From the IMG/VR virus record IMGVR_UViG_3300003321_000079, positions 1 to 27,581 of that record: 27,581 bases of DNA. One strand, 5' to 3'. The notes beneath the pieces are model-generated. The model saw only the letters and a program-made list of their open reading frames with translations, did no database searches and was not told where the DNA came from. The position numbers and the translations under genes were made by a program. Source of the DNA: a virus. Positions 21,577 to 27,567 of this stretch are shown here, piece by piece; the stretch's first letter is position 1, and each line of letters opens with the position of its first letter.

Positions 21577-21785
21577 GCTTTGACTTTCAATTTCTCAATG
21601 TCGTCAATGAATCCGCCTTCATATTCGTACGGGTAAGCAAGCTCGGCTTCCTCGACTTTCTGATATTGCTTAACACATTCATCCAAAGCCGCATTCCAAA
21701 CCCGCTTCATATGCTCTTTGCGGGATTTGATGCTTCCAAATTCTGGGTCTTGGAGGATTTGGTTGTAGATGTCGTCGAAGGTCAT
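21573..21785 (-). CDS. Small hypothetical protein (70 aa)
   Basis: An acidic, mostly helical protein (MTFDDIYNQILQDPEFGSIK, then HMKRVWNAALDECVKQYQKV). No motif is recognised. It is coupled to both neighbours by ATGA overlaps between NinG and the antiterminator. Confidence 0.65.
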   Translation of the reverse strand: MTFDDIYNQILQDPEFGSIKSRKEHMKRVWNAALDECVKQYQKVEEAELAYPYEYEGGFIDDIEKLKVKA

Positions 21786-21985
21786 TTGATGGCCTGCAAC
21801 ATTGCTATCTCGTTCTTAAGAGAATTAACTTCCTCGGTTAGATCAAGAATCTCATCCAGCATCCAACCGGGAATTTGCCCCTTAATTAACGGAGCCCACA
21901 TATTGAGTTGAGCCAAACGAGCTTCTTTGCCAGCTAATTTATGTGCGAGCTTGTTACATTTCCGAACTCTCAGAAATTTCATCAC
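21782..21985 (-). CDS. Small hypothetical protein with coiled-coil end (67 aa)
   Basis: Starts MMKFLRVRKCNKLAHKLAGK, a basic helix, and ends in a heptad-like helix (LDLTEEVNSLKNEIAMLQ). Immediately follows the NinG gene with a 4-base overlap. No known family assigned. Confidence 0.6.
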   Translation of the reverse strand: MMKFLRVRKCNKLAHKLAGKEARLAQLNMWAPLIKGQIPGWMLDEILDLTEEVNSLKNEIAMLQAIK

Positions 21986-22410
21986 GACGCCTTACTCCAT
22001 TTCTGCGCACGCTCGATAACACTGAGCCTGCTTTTGTAGGATTCGATCATCTCTAGTAATTCTGATCGGGTGTACTTTCTGATCTTTCTGGATTCCTCTA
22101 GCTTTTCTTCCCACCATTCCAAGCTGTGTTCGCGGATGAGTTTGGCTACGTAGATGGGATAGTTACCGCGTTTGTAAATATTGCATGCCACACACTGCGG
22201 CCTTAACAAATCCTCATCGAACAACACCGCGCCTGTTCTCCCCCCGATTGCATGACCTGCTTGGAGCTCAACGACAGGCGAAGCCTTCCCGCACGTAAAA
22301 CAATTCGCCCACCCTCTGTGGTCGGCTGCGCCGTGACGAATCACCAAGCTAAGAAGCTTCCAGGCTTCTTTCTTCAAGGCTCCTAGGGATTTTTCTTTCT
22401 TCTTTTTCAT
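21982..22410 (-). CDS. ninG: NinG / Rap recombination protein (142 aa)
   Basis: NinG (lambda Rap) is a Holliday-junction-type endonuclease that helps phage recombination. Here the N-terminus is basic (MKKKKEKSLGALKKEAWKLL). CFTCG (37-41) and ELQAGHAIGGRT (48-59), then LLRPQCVACNIYKRGNYP (68-85), form the zinc-stabilised HNH-like core, with C37/C40 and C73/C76 pairs and H53. The helical tail (EWWEEKLEESRKIRKYTRSE) is typical of the family. Together with NinB it marks a lambda-like nin region. Confidence 0.85.
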   Translation of the reverse strand: MKKKKEKSLGALKKEAWKLLSLVIRHGAADHRGWANCFTCGKASPVVELQAGHAIGGRTGAVLFDEDLLRPQCVACNIYKRGNYPIYVAKLIREHSLEWWEEKLEESRKIRKYTRSELLEMIESYKSRLSVIERAQKWSKAS

Positions 22411-22631
22411 TTAATTCGCTTGAGTCCAATAGGTTTGCCATTGAAAAACTCAGAAGTGCCTAATCCAATCTCTTTAATAAATTCAACCTCGACGTAAGCC
22501 AAATCGACCAACTTACCAGCTACATCGCATATGGCCTTAGCGCGATCGATCTCCATGGGCTTGTCGTTATCGGACAAAGCTTCGATGGTCGCGAACAAAT
22601 GGTTTCGTAAATCTTCAATCTTGTTTTTCAT
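22407..22631 (-). CDS. Small conserved phage helical protein (74 aa)
   Basis: Reads MKNKIEDLRNHLFATIEALS, then PMEIDRAKAICDVAGKLVDL and a helical end (VEFIKEIG). Proteins with this 'DLRNHLF.TIEAL.D...P..I.RAK.I' pattern are widespread in phages near NinB/NinG and replication genes; their function is unknown. It overlaps both neighbours by 4 bases. Confidence 0.7.
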   Translation of the reverse strand: MKNKIEDLRNHLFATIEALSDNDKPMEIDRAKAICDVAGKLVDLAYVEVEFIKEIGLGTSEFFNGKPIGLKRIK

Positions 22632-23026
22632 GAACGATCCTGAATCGCTTTAATGAGTCGTTTGCGTGCCCGTACGATTTCCCTCATCTGTGGCGGCAAG
22701 CGCATCCACTGCATTCTTTTACCCATGCGCTGGCGGTAAACAGGGTCTTTCCATCTTTCCCTAAGAGATGCGGCCTGCTTTCTACGCCTCTCGGATAAGT
22801 TGGAAGCGCGAGCCTTTGCTAAATGCTCCTTTACCCTGTCGCTATCCTTCATGCCATTTGAAATCTTCAGACTCAGCTCCGCGCGTACCTCTGGATCGCT
22901 AAAATACTTAGCCATCTTGGCGTTATGAGCCTTTACCTTTTCGCTCTTAGCGCGAGACGCCATCATTCGAGCGCGCCACTCTGGATCGGCCCATAGACGT
23001 TTGAGGTTGGGTCTAGTTTGTTTCAC
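22628..23026 (-). CDS. Basic repeat protein with W/Y-x-DP repeats (132 aa)
   Basis: A highly basic, helical protein. The unit LWADPEWRARM (11-21), then YFSDPEVRAEL (about 41-51) and RWKDPVYRQRM (about 91-101) recurs, each with an aromatic residue before -DP- and a following R-R pattern. This resembles the helical DNA-binding repeats attached to homing endonucleases (NUMOD3-like). No nuclease domain follows, so it may only bind DNA. It sits between NinB and NinG, coupled to both by 4-base overlaps. Confidence 0.6.
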   Translation of the reverse strand: MKQTRPNLKRLWADPEWRARMMASRAKSEKVKAHNAKMAKYFSDPEVRAELSLKISNGMKDSDRVKEHLAKARASNLSERRRKQAASLRERWKDPVYRQRMGKRMQWMRLPPQMREIVRARKRLIKAIQDRS

Positions 23027-23430
23027 GCCGCGCTATCCATTTCAAATTGGACGCCGTTATTGACGGCCCATACTTCGACTTTGGTCATAAATATTCCAAA
23101 ATCCTCTACGTTCAACTTGGTAGAGCTTTTTGGAACTAACACGACATCACCGTTTACCTCGACAGTATCTTTACCGATGAACTTTGATTTGAAGTACTCA
23201 TGCCAAACCTCTGGCGAATACTCTCTCCCATCTGGTTTAAGCTGGTCTGCGATATCGTTCAAAATCGCCCAATAGCGTGCGTTCTGCTCAATGCTGCGCT
23301 TGTGCTTATAGGGGCGAAATACGACTTCGTGCGCTACACCGGAGGCACGGTCGTTGTAGAGGCTCACCAGGACAGATTTCGCAGCCGTGAACTGGCGGTC
23401 GGAGGTCAGAATGAAGCGCTGGTCGCTCAT
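23023..23430 (-). CDS. ninB: NinB / Orf recombination mediator (135 aa)
   Basis: The lambda Orf (NinB) family helps load recombinase on SSB-coated DNA. The family pattern is seen in VVFRPYKHKRSIEQNARYWA (36-55), then ILNDIADQLKPDGREYSP and YFKSKFIGKDTVEVNGDVV, with a C-terminal STKLNVEDFGIFMTKVEVWA. The length is normal. It overlaps its neighbours by 4 bases at each end. It forms a recombination pair with NinG downstream. Confidence 0.9.
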   Translation of the reverse strand: MSDQRFILTSDRQFTAAKSVLVSLYNDRASGVAHEVVFRPYKHKRSIEQNARYWAILNDIADQLKPDGREYSPEVWHEYFKSKFIGKDTVEVNGDVVLVPKSSTKLNVEDFGIFMTKVEVWAVNNGVQFEMDSAA

Positions 23431-23615
23431 GACTCATTTATTTCCGTTACTTCACTTATTTTCTTTACGGTATTGAGCCATTCTTGGAGAATCTCTTCGT
23501 ATTTTTTCTTCAAAGCCTCGTAATCCTCATACGTCACGAACAACCCATTCGGGTCTTCGGATAACGTGTGTCCGTGAATCTCTGCACACCAGGGTTGATA
23601 GCGTTTGACGGTCAT
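23427..23615 (-). CDS. Small phage protein with coiled-coil tail (62 aa)
   Basis: Reads MTVKRYQPWCAEIHGHTLSE, then PNGLFVTYEDYEALKKKYEE. The 'G.FV.YEDYEALK' element followed by a coiled coil is common in small phage proteins. No function known. It is coupled at both ends by 4-base overlaps. Confidence 0.65.
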   Translation of the reverse strand: MTVKRYQPWCAEIHGHTLSEDPNGLFVTYEDYEALKKKYEEILQEWLNTVKKISEVTEINES

Positions 23616-23800
23616 ACCTTCTCCACGATGGGAACATCACGCCATTCGTGTTCAATTTCTTCTGCGATTCGAAGCCATTTCTGCTGGAGAACCATGCAAG
23701 ACCTATTGTCATGCCAGCCAATACCAGTAGGAGCTGGCGAACCTAGTGGATATGGACGTCTTTCCCATCTCAGTTCAGCCGTAGGAATCCATTCGCTCAT
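23612..23800 (-). CDS. Small hypothetical protein (62 aa)
   Basis: Tryptophan-rich small protein (MSEWIPTAELRWERRPYPLG, later RIAEEIEHEWRDVPIVEKV). It resembles small phage proteins of the type 'EWIP...LRW...' but no family can be named. Coupled by ATGA overlaps. Confidence 0.6.
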   Translation of the reverse strand: MSEWIPTAELRWERRPYPLGSPAPTGIGWHDNRSCMVLQQKWLRIAEEIEHEWRDVPIVEKV

Positions 23801-24024
23801 CTCTGCACCGTCAGTCCAAAAACCCTATCGAGGATCGGATTTACAAATTTCTTATCCTGGTCAAGTCTCGGTGAAGGAATGGTTCCTGCTTTCATCACTG
23901 ATCTAGGACGACATTTAGTTGAGCAATATTTGCCATTACTAAATCTCTTACCCTGCCAAACAGGCTGGATCAGCGTTCCGCAGGTCTTACACGGATAAGG
24001 TTTCGCGGCTTCTTTCTTGCTCAT
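23797..24024 (-). CDS. Small zinc-ribbon-like protein (75 aa)
   Basis: With the ATG at 24024 (ATGA overlap with the previous stop), the protein starts MSKKEAAKPYPCKTCGTLIQ. CKTC and GKYCSTKC form two cysteine pairs about 20 residues apart, a zinc ribbon. The C-terminus ends GLTVQR. A longer frame from 24063 is open but lacks a reason for use. Possible nucleic-acid-binding protein. Confidence 0.65.
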   Translation of the reverse strand: MSKKEAAKPYPCKTCGTLIQPVWQGKRFSNGKYCSTKCRPRSVMKAGTIPSPRLDQDKKFVNPILDRVFGLTVQR

Positions 24025-24206
24025 GATGACTTCTCTATTTCGTGAGTAACTTTTGTTACCCATGCCGATAACGACGCGGCTGTTTCAAAAACGAACGTAT
24101 CCTGAGAGTCATAGAATCCACTCATATCCATTCGTCTGAAGGCAACAAATCCGTTAGCAACACGACGAATTTGAAAATAATCGCTCATAGATTTCTTGTC
24201 AGTCAT
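24021..24206 (-). CDS. Small hypothetical protein (61 aa)
   Basis: ATG at 24206 (ATGA overlap) is preferred over 24257. Product MTDKKSMSDYFQIRRVANGF, then VAFRRMDMSG and a helical end with AASLSAWVTKVTHEIEKSS. No family recognised; it looks like a small one-domain phage protein. Confidence 0.55.
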   Translation of the reverse strand: MTDKKSMSDYFQIRRVANGFVAFRRMDMSGFYDSQDTFVFETAASLSAWVTKVTHEIEKSS

Positions 24207-24502
24207 ACACCCTCCTTCGGATACCAAGTGAACGCATCGATACCGGAGACTTGACACTTTCGGTATCCACCCTTCACGGCTACCTCAGAGATTCGTTTGT
24301 GTATTTGCTCGTGGGTCAGCCTCATGTCTTGAGGCTGGTGCTTACAGACATCAGCTAACTCTCTTGCCGTGTAGCCGATGTACTGAGACACCAGCTTTGC
24401 TAATTTATGGTTCTGCGTCTGACGACGACCTTTGTTTATCTCGATTTCGGCGAGATGGGAGGTGATCGGGTCGGAGGCTCGGGAGGCTGGGGTTAGGGTC
24501 AT
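24203..24502 (-). CDS. Small winged-helix-like protein (99 aa)
   Basis: The N-terminus MTLTPASRASDPITSHLAEI is the common 'R.SDP.TSH.A' opening of small phage HTH proteins. The middle (KLVSQYIGYTARELADVCKH) is helix-turn-helix-like, and the end has a wing-like GGYRKCQVSGIDAFTWYP. Likely DNA-binding; a regulatory or nuclease-accessory role is possible. Confidence 0.65.
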   Translation of the reverse strand: MTLTPASRASDPITSHLAEIEINKGRRQTQNHKLAKLVSQYIGYTARELADVCKHQPQDMRLTHEQIHKRISEVAVKGGYRKCQVSGIDAFTWYPKEGV

Positions 24503-24723
24503 GACTTCTCCTTCGGCTCGAAACTACCGGCGAAATATCCGCACGGTCCGAATAAGAACTCGCGTGCGCTATCGCAAAATTGATTACCGACTAACTTTTT
24601 CGAAACTGTGCGCCCGGGAATCCCTTTATTGAGAAATTTCCCACATGTTGCGTAACGAAGTTGTGCGTATTCATCATTGCTTTGAAAAAGAATTATGTGC
24701 TTACAGTCTTCGCAGAATTTCAT
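24499..24723 (-). CDS. Small cysteine-rich protein (74 aa)
   Basis: Starts MKFCEDCKHIILFQSNDEYA; a CxxC pair at 4 and 7 is followed by later cysteines at YATCGKF, QFCDS and GPCGYF, a layout that could bind one zinc ion. A known small phage type ('MKFC.DCKH') with unknown function. Coupled at both ends. Confidence 0.65.
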   Translation of the reverse strand: MKFCEDCKHIILFQSNDEYAQLRYATCGKFLNKGIPGRTVSKKLVGNQFCDSAREFLFGPCGYFAGSFEPKEKS

Positions 24724-24926
24724 AAAAAATTACTCCACCACTTAGCAACGGCTGCTTTAAACGAGTAGTAGTTAAAGCCAATGACCATGACGGTTAACAT
24801 GACGCTGATTACCGCTGTCATGAGATGCTCAACGATGGTCACGACTTTCTTGTGGTCGTCGCGCTCGTTTAGTTTCTTGATGATGAATTCGGCGGCGGCG
24901 ATGTTCAGGAGGTCTTTTTCGCTCAT
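24720..24926 (-). CDS. Small single-span membrane protein (68 aa)
   Basis: Starts MSEKDLLNIAAAEFIIKKLN, then a charged stretch and a hydrophobic segment at about 35-52 (LMTAVISVMLTVMVIGF). The C-terminus is YYSFKAAVAKWWSNFL. One membrane helix with a cytoplasmic helical N-terminus fits small phage membrane proteins (entry exclusion or lysis accessory types). It is not near lysis genes, so holin is unlikely. ATG at 24926 (ATGA overlap) is preferred over 24941. Confidence 0.6.
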   Translation of the reverse strand: MSEKDLLNIAAAEFIIKKLNERDDHKKVVTIVEHLMTAVISVMLTVMVIGFNYYSFKAAVAKWWSNFL

Positions 24927-25135
24927 TTCGTCCTCCAGCACCGTTTTCCGTCAGGAGTTTTCAGAACAGAGAATTTCTTTCCCGTCTTTTTTGAGAAATG
25001 GAAAATCTTCTGTCGAAGTGACAATTCGCATCCTTCCTCAACAAGAAACGAATCTCCGACATTCATTTCCGATAGAGGATATTTATTCAATCTACGTGGC
25101 ATACGAACATTTTTTTCAATCTTGATATTGCTCAT
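24923..25135 (-). CDS. Paralogous small protein 3 of 3 (70 aa)
   Basis: ATG at 25135 (ATGA overlap). Starts MSNIKIEKNVRMPRRLNKYP; core KYPLSEMNVGDSFLVEEG, then KKTGKKFSVLKTPDGKRCWR. It shares 'IEKN..P..', 'YP...M.VGDSF' and 'KKF.V...DG.R.WR' with the other two proteins immediately upstream. Common small phage family of unknown function. Confidence 0.7.
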   Translation of the reverse strand: MSNIKIEKNVRMPRRLNKYPLSEMNVGDSFLVEEGCELSLRQKIFHFSKKTGKKFSVLKTPDGKRCWRTK

Positions 25136-25335
25136 TTCACCCTCCACACTCTCACGCCCTCTATACCATCGACTTTGGTTTTCACCGTCGAGAACTTCCA
25201 ATCAAGACTGTGGTATTTGCAGAAGTGATAGGAAGCGCTTTGGATGGTGAAACGGTTGGCTTTGGGGAAGAATCTTCCCAGGTCTTCACCTACCTGAAAT
25301 TTGCTCCAGTCGTACTTTGACTTTCTGGTCTTCAT
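25132..25335 (-). CDS. Paralogous small protein 2 of 3 (67 aa)
   Basis: Reads MKTRKSKYDWSKFQVGEDLG, then IQSASYHFCKYHSLDWKFST and ends GVRVWRVK. The conserved core 'KYDWSKFQVGED', helix, 'WKFST' and 'GVRVWRV' align with its neighbours; the N-terminal IEKN segment is missing. Function unknown. Confidence 0.7.
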   Translation of the reverse strand: MKTRKSKYDWSKFQVGEDLGRFFPKANRFTIQSASYHFCKYHSLDWKFSTVKTKVDGIEGVRVWRVK

Positions 25336-25568
25336 GAAACCCTCCAGACGCGTACGCCTTTAACGCCGTTCTCGGTCACGATCCGCGTGGTAAATTTCTT
25401 GCTCAGATTATTTCTTCGCGTCCATTCTTTCGCCGCGTGAGAAATCGTTTGCTGAGACTTACCTGTGATAAAAACGGAATCGTTCACTTCCATCTTGTCC
25501 CATGGGTATCTGAGATTTCTGTTGCCACCCTTCTTGCCGGGAATCGGAATGTTCTTTTCAATTTCCAT
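25332..25568 (-). CDS. Paralogous small protein 1 of 3 (78 aa)
   Basis: The ATG at 25568 gives MEIEKNIPIPGKKGGNRNLR, then YPWDKMEVNDSVFITGKSQQ and KKFTTRIVTENGVKGVRVWR. This is the full form of the family: IEKN..P..., YPW..M.V.DS.F, helix, KKFT, GVRVWRV. A longer frame from 25664 adds residues unlike the family and overlaps a better gene in another frame. Weak GGAA upstream. Function unknown. Confidence 0.7.
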   Translation of the reverse strand: MEIEKNIPIPGKKGGNRNLRYPWDKMEVNDSVFITGKSQQTISHAAKEWTRRNNLSKKFTTRIVTENGVKGVRVWRVS

Positions 25569-25722
25569 TTTTCCATTCCAGTTTCTTGATGGTTCCACCA
25601 CCGAAACGCTGTCGGATTTCCATGAGGAAGGCATAGAGTTCCTTTGACTTATCCTGGATTTCATCGAGCCTAGAAGGGTATGTCTTCTGACTGGATTGCG
25701 TATCGTTCGAGGTCTCGCTCAT
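25558..25722 (-). CDS. Small hypothetical protein in an overlapping frame (54 aa)
   Basis: A 55-codon frame starting at 25722, with GGAG 7-8 bases upstream. Product MSETSNDTQSSQKTYPSRLD, then EIQDKSKELYAFLMEIRQRF and GGGTIKKLEWKNGN. The helical core and the matched ribosome site make it more likely than the competing longer frame of the next gene. It overlaps the preceding gene by 53 bases and the following gene by 11. Confidence 0.5.
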   Translation of the reverse strand: MSETSNDTQSSQKTYPSRLDEIQDKSKELYAFLMEIRQRFGGGTIKKLEWKNGN

Positions 25723-25888
25723 CGGCTAACTCCGGTAGCGTTTGTTTGAAAAGACCGATCAAATTTTTCTCTCGCATGTACTGCAAACAGATTTCGCGCT
25801 TGGTCGCGTGTGGATGCTTCACGCGATAGAGATCGATGTATTTTTTGATTTCGGCCAAGCGTTCGCCGTATTTGCTGTGGACGCTCAT
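25670..25888 (-). CDS. Small helical protein after the replication gene (72 aa)
   Basis: ATG at 25888 (ATGA overlap) is preferred over 25948. Starts MSVHSKYGERLAEIKKYIDL, then HATKREICLQYMREKNLIGL and an acidic end RYAIQSEDIPF. Helical, charged; HATKREICLQYM may be HTH-like. Position after the replication protein suggests a replication accessory, but no family is recognised. Confidence 0.6.
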   Translation of the reverse strand: MSVHSKYGERLAEIKKYIDLYRVKHPHATKREICLQYMREKNLIGLFKQTLPELADERDLERYAIQSEDIPF

Positions 25889-26757
25889 ACCTGCTTCCTC
25901 GATTGTGCGTAGCGAAAGTCTTCGGCTTCCTTGGCGTGTTCGCGGCACATGCCGTCGACGGCCCAGACACGGGTGCAGCCTTCGACTTTGCAGTGTTTGT
26001 CACGCAGCACGGTGGTTGTTGGTTCAGGCCGGCGAAACCCGTTAACAACCGGCTGTTTCGCGGGAGCGTCTTGGTTTCTCGTCAGCCAGGACGTCACGAA
26101 CGACAGCACGCCACGGCGTGTCTTGCGTCGTGTGGGCTTGGCATCCAACCAAGCCCGCATGTTTCGCAGCTCTTGCGGTACGTTTACCGCAGGGAACAGG
26201 GTTCCCCACTCTGCGATCTGGTCTACGAAAATCGGGAAAAATTCACCAGAATTCAGCGGGAGCGTTATAGCGACCGCTCTTTGTGGTTCTGGAGAGGGAT
26301 TGGGAGAAGGAATAGGAGCAGGAGACGGGGCAATGCCTTGGGCATCCTCTTCGCATTCTTCCGGCATGCTAGTCGCATCCTCTAAGGATGCTTTGGGCAT
26401 GCGGTTAGCATATCTAGCAGCGGCAGCATTCTTGGCCCGCTGCTTTCTGTCTTTTGCGTGAAAGGCGTACGGGTTATGTTCCTCCCAATCGTGAACCGAG
26501 TATGTCCCGTCGTTGAGTGTAAGAAGACCAAGTTCTTGGAGATTTGAAACGAATGCAGAAGACTCGCCATTCCAGGATGCGGCGATTTCAATGTCCTCTA
26601 AATCCATCCCCGTTAGTTCGCCTAACGGCTTGTGCTTAGCCGAGTAACACCACAGGCGAATAAGACACAAAACCGCACCATCGCCTAAACGACGTTGCAG
26701 CTTGATCGTTTTCGGATGATCCAGGAAAGATACTGATATGCGTATATCCTGGTTCAT
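25885..26757 (-). CDS. Phage replication protein, O/DnaD-like with C-terminal zinc finger (290 aa)
   Basis: Replisome-organiser type. ATG at 26757 (ATGA overlap) gives MNQDIRISVSFLDHPKTIKL; the frame open to 26814 is not needed. Residues 1-100 form the N-terminal winged-helix part (LCLIRLWCYSAKHKPLG, then GMDLEDIEIAASWNGES, YSVHDWEEHNPYAFHAKDR). A Pro/Ser-rich linker (SPAPIPSPNPSPEPQ) leads to the conserved C-terminal segment VPQELRNMRAWLDAKPTRRK then GVLSFVTSWLTRNQD, seen in phage O-like proteins. The last about 30 residues add a zinc finger CKVEGCTRVWAVDGMCREH. It probably starts replication and loads host helicase. Confidence 0.78.
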   Translation of the reverse strand: MNQDIRISVSFLDHPKTIKLQRRLGDGAVLCLIRLWCYSAKHKPLGELTGMDLEDIEIAASWNGESSAFVSNLQELGLLTLNDGTYSVHDWEEHNPYAFHAKDRKQRAKNAAAARYANRMPKASLEDATSMPEECEEDAQGIAPSPAPIPSPNPSPEPQRAVAITLPLNSGEFFPIFVDQIAEWGTLFPAVNVPQELRNMRAWLDAKPTRRKTRRGVLSFVTSWLTRNQDAPAKQPVVNGFRRPEPTTTVLRDKHCKVEGCTRVWAVDGMCREHAKEAEDFRYAQSRKQV

Positions 26758-27350
26758 TTGGACACCACACTGGCTAAACGAGCATTTCGCCGACGCTGGT
26801 ATAACGCAGCGCACTTTCTACAAACACGGAAACGCCCGCGATTGGGGTTTACATAAGTATTCTTCTCGTCAAAAGGATGACCATTCTTGCAATGCGCCCT
26901 AGCCAATACCCGTCTATACATATTTTCATCGTTGTCGACTGGGTCTAGGTGAGCTGGATTTACGCAGAATCTATTTCTGCATAGATGGTCAATCTGCATA
27001 CCGGTAGGAATTGGCCCAACATTCAATTCGTAACTGAATCGATGAGCCAAGTAACAATTCTTTCGTAAACTAAATCGACCGTAACCGTCCCAACCAATGC
27101 TGGATTCCCAATGCCAGCAGGAATTGGTTTTTTTGATCTTTCCATAAAAGTTGTCGATTTCAGCTTGCGTTAGGCCGAAATCTTTACCGCGAAGTTTTAT
27201 AGTTTTTACTACAGGGCCATCAGATAGAGGTTTTGGAGTGAGAACGGCATGAACGTCACCGTTTTTCCAAAGGCGGAAGTAGTGCTTGAAGCATAACTTA
27301 TGCTTCTTGATATGAACTTCCCTATCGCATCCTTCAACACGACAAGTCAT
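26754..27350 (-). CDS. HNH endonuclease with zinc-finger ends (198 aa)
   Basis: The HNH_3-type core is CWHWESSIGWDGYGRF (78-93), LAHRFSYELNVGPIPTG (101-117) and MQIDHLCRNRFCVNPAHLDP (118-137), with catalytic H122, N131 and H134 and zinc cysteines C124 and C129. Zinc sites flank it: C-x4-C-x11-C-x2-H at residues 3-23, and CKNGH plus CRKC near 154-180. Such free-standing HNH enzymes in phages act as homing or site-specific nucleases. Its stop overlaps the replication gene start by 4 bases, so it is part of the operon. Confidence 0.88.
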   Translation of the reverse strand: MTCRVEGCDREVHIKKHKLCFKHYFRLWKNGDVHAVLTPKPLSDGPVVKTIKLRGKDFGLTQAEIDNFYGKIKKTNSCWHWESSIGWDGYGRFSLRKNCYLAHRFSYELNVGPIPTGMQIDHLCRNRFCVNPAHLDPVDNDENMYRRVLARAHCKNGHPFDEKNTYVNPNRGRFRVCRKCAALYQRRRNARLASVVSK

Positions 27351-27380
27351 TAGAAACCCCGAAACTTAGCCGATGGCTTG

Positions 27381-27400
27381 GGGACTACTGACAGAGTCCC
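27381..27400 (+). terminator. Hairpin with T-rich tail on the plus strand (weak terminator candidate)
   Basis: A 6-bp inverted repeat (GGGACT/AGTCCC, 8-base loop) is followed on the plus strand by TTTTCTTCTT. It lies between the HNH gene and the tRNA-like element. Read on the minus strand it has no T run, so it might instead be a processing hairpin downstream of the tRNA-like RNA. Confidence 0.4.
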
Positions 27401-27403
27401 TTT

Positions 27404-27567
27404 TCTTCTTCACTGCTTACTGGTGGGAGCGGCCGAGATTTGAACCTCGGTAGGCTAGTAAACGCGGTGGCCTTGTTCCCATCCTCTCCGCATCACCGCT
27501 AGCAGATTAGATTTGGCCGTTCCTAACGGCTCGCGCTCCCATAATCTTCTTCACTGCTTACTGGTGG
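27404..27567. repeat. 23-bp direct repeat spanning tRNA-like spacer and 3' end
   Basis: An identical 23-base sequence occurs at 27404-27426 and 27545-27567; its core is CTTCTTCACTGCTTACTGG. Each copy covers a spacer plus the CCA-encoding 3' end of a minus-strand tRNA-like element. The copies are 141 bases apart, so the spacer and 3' end repeat as a unit. Confidence 0.85.
27421..27540 (-). tRNA. tRNA-like element of 120 bases with encoded CCA (anticodon not assignable)
   Basis: Minus strand: a 7-bp acceptor (GGGAGCG with CGCTCCC), discriminator A and encoded CCA, a D-arm-like GCCG-TTAGGAA-CGGC, and a T-arm-like CCGAG-GTTCAAAT-CTCGG with an 8-base loop. Between them is a long interrupted helix (GCTAG+CGGTG with CACCG+CTAGC, 24-base loop, CGTTTA bulge) in place of an anticodon arm. 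At 120 bases it is longer than any standard tRNA, so it may carry an insertion, be degenerate, or be a tRNA mimic. Confidence 0.55.

Noticed and set aside
24720-24926. Holin call for the single-span membrane protein
   Set aside because: It is in the middle of the coupled small-gene chain with no endolysin or spanin near it, and one span with charged N-terminus is not specific.
25903-26461. Two plus-strand frames of 160-176 codons opposite the replication gene
   Set aside because: Antisense to a conserved gene, with no ribosome site or domain pattern.
25885-26814. Longer start (26814) for the replication protein
   Set aside because: The first 19 residues overlap the HNH gene and look non-homologous; ATG at 26757 gives the ATGA overlap used throughout the operon.
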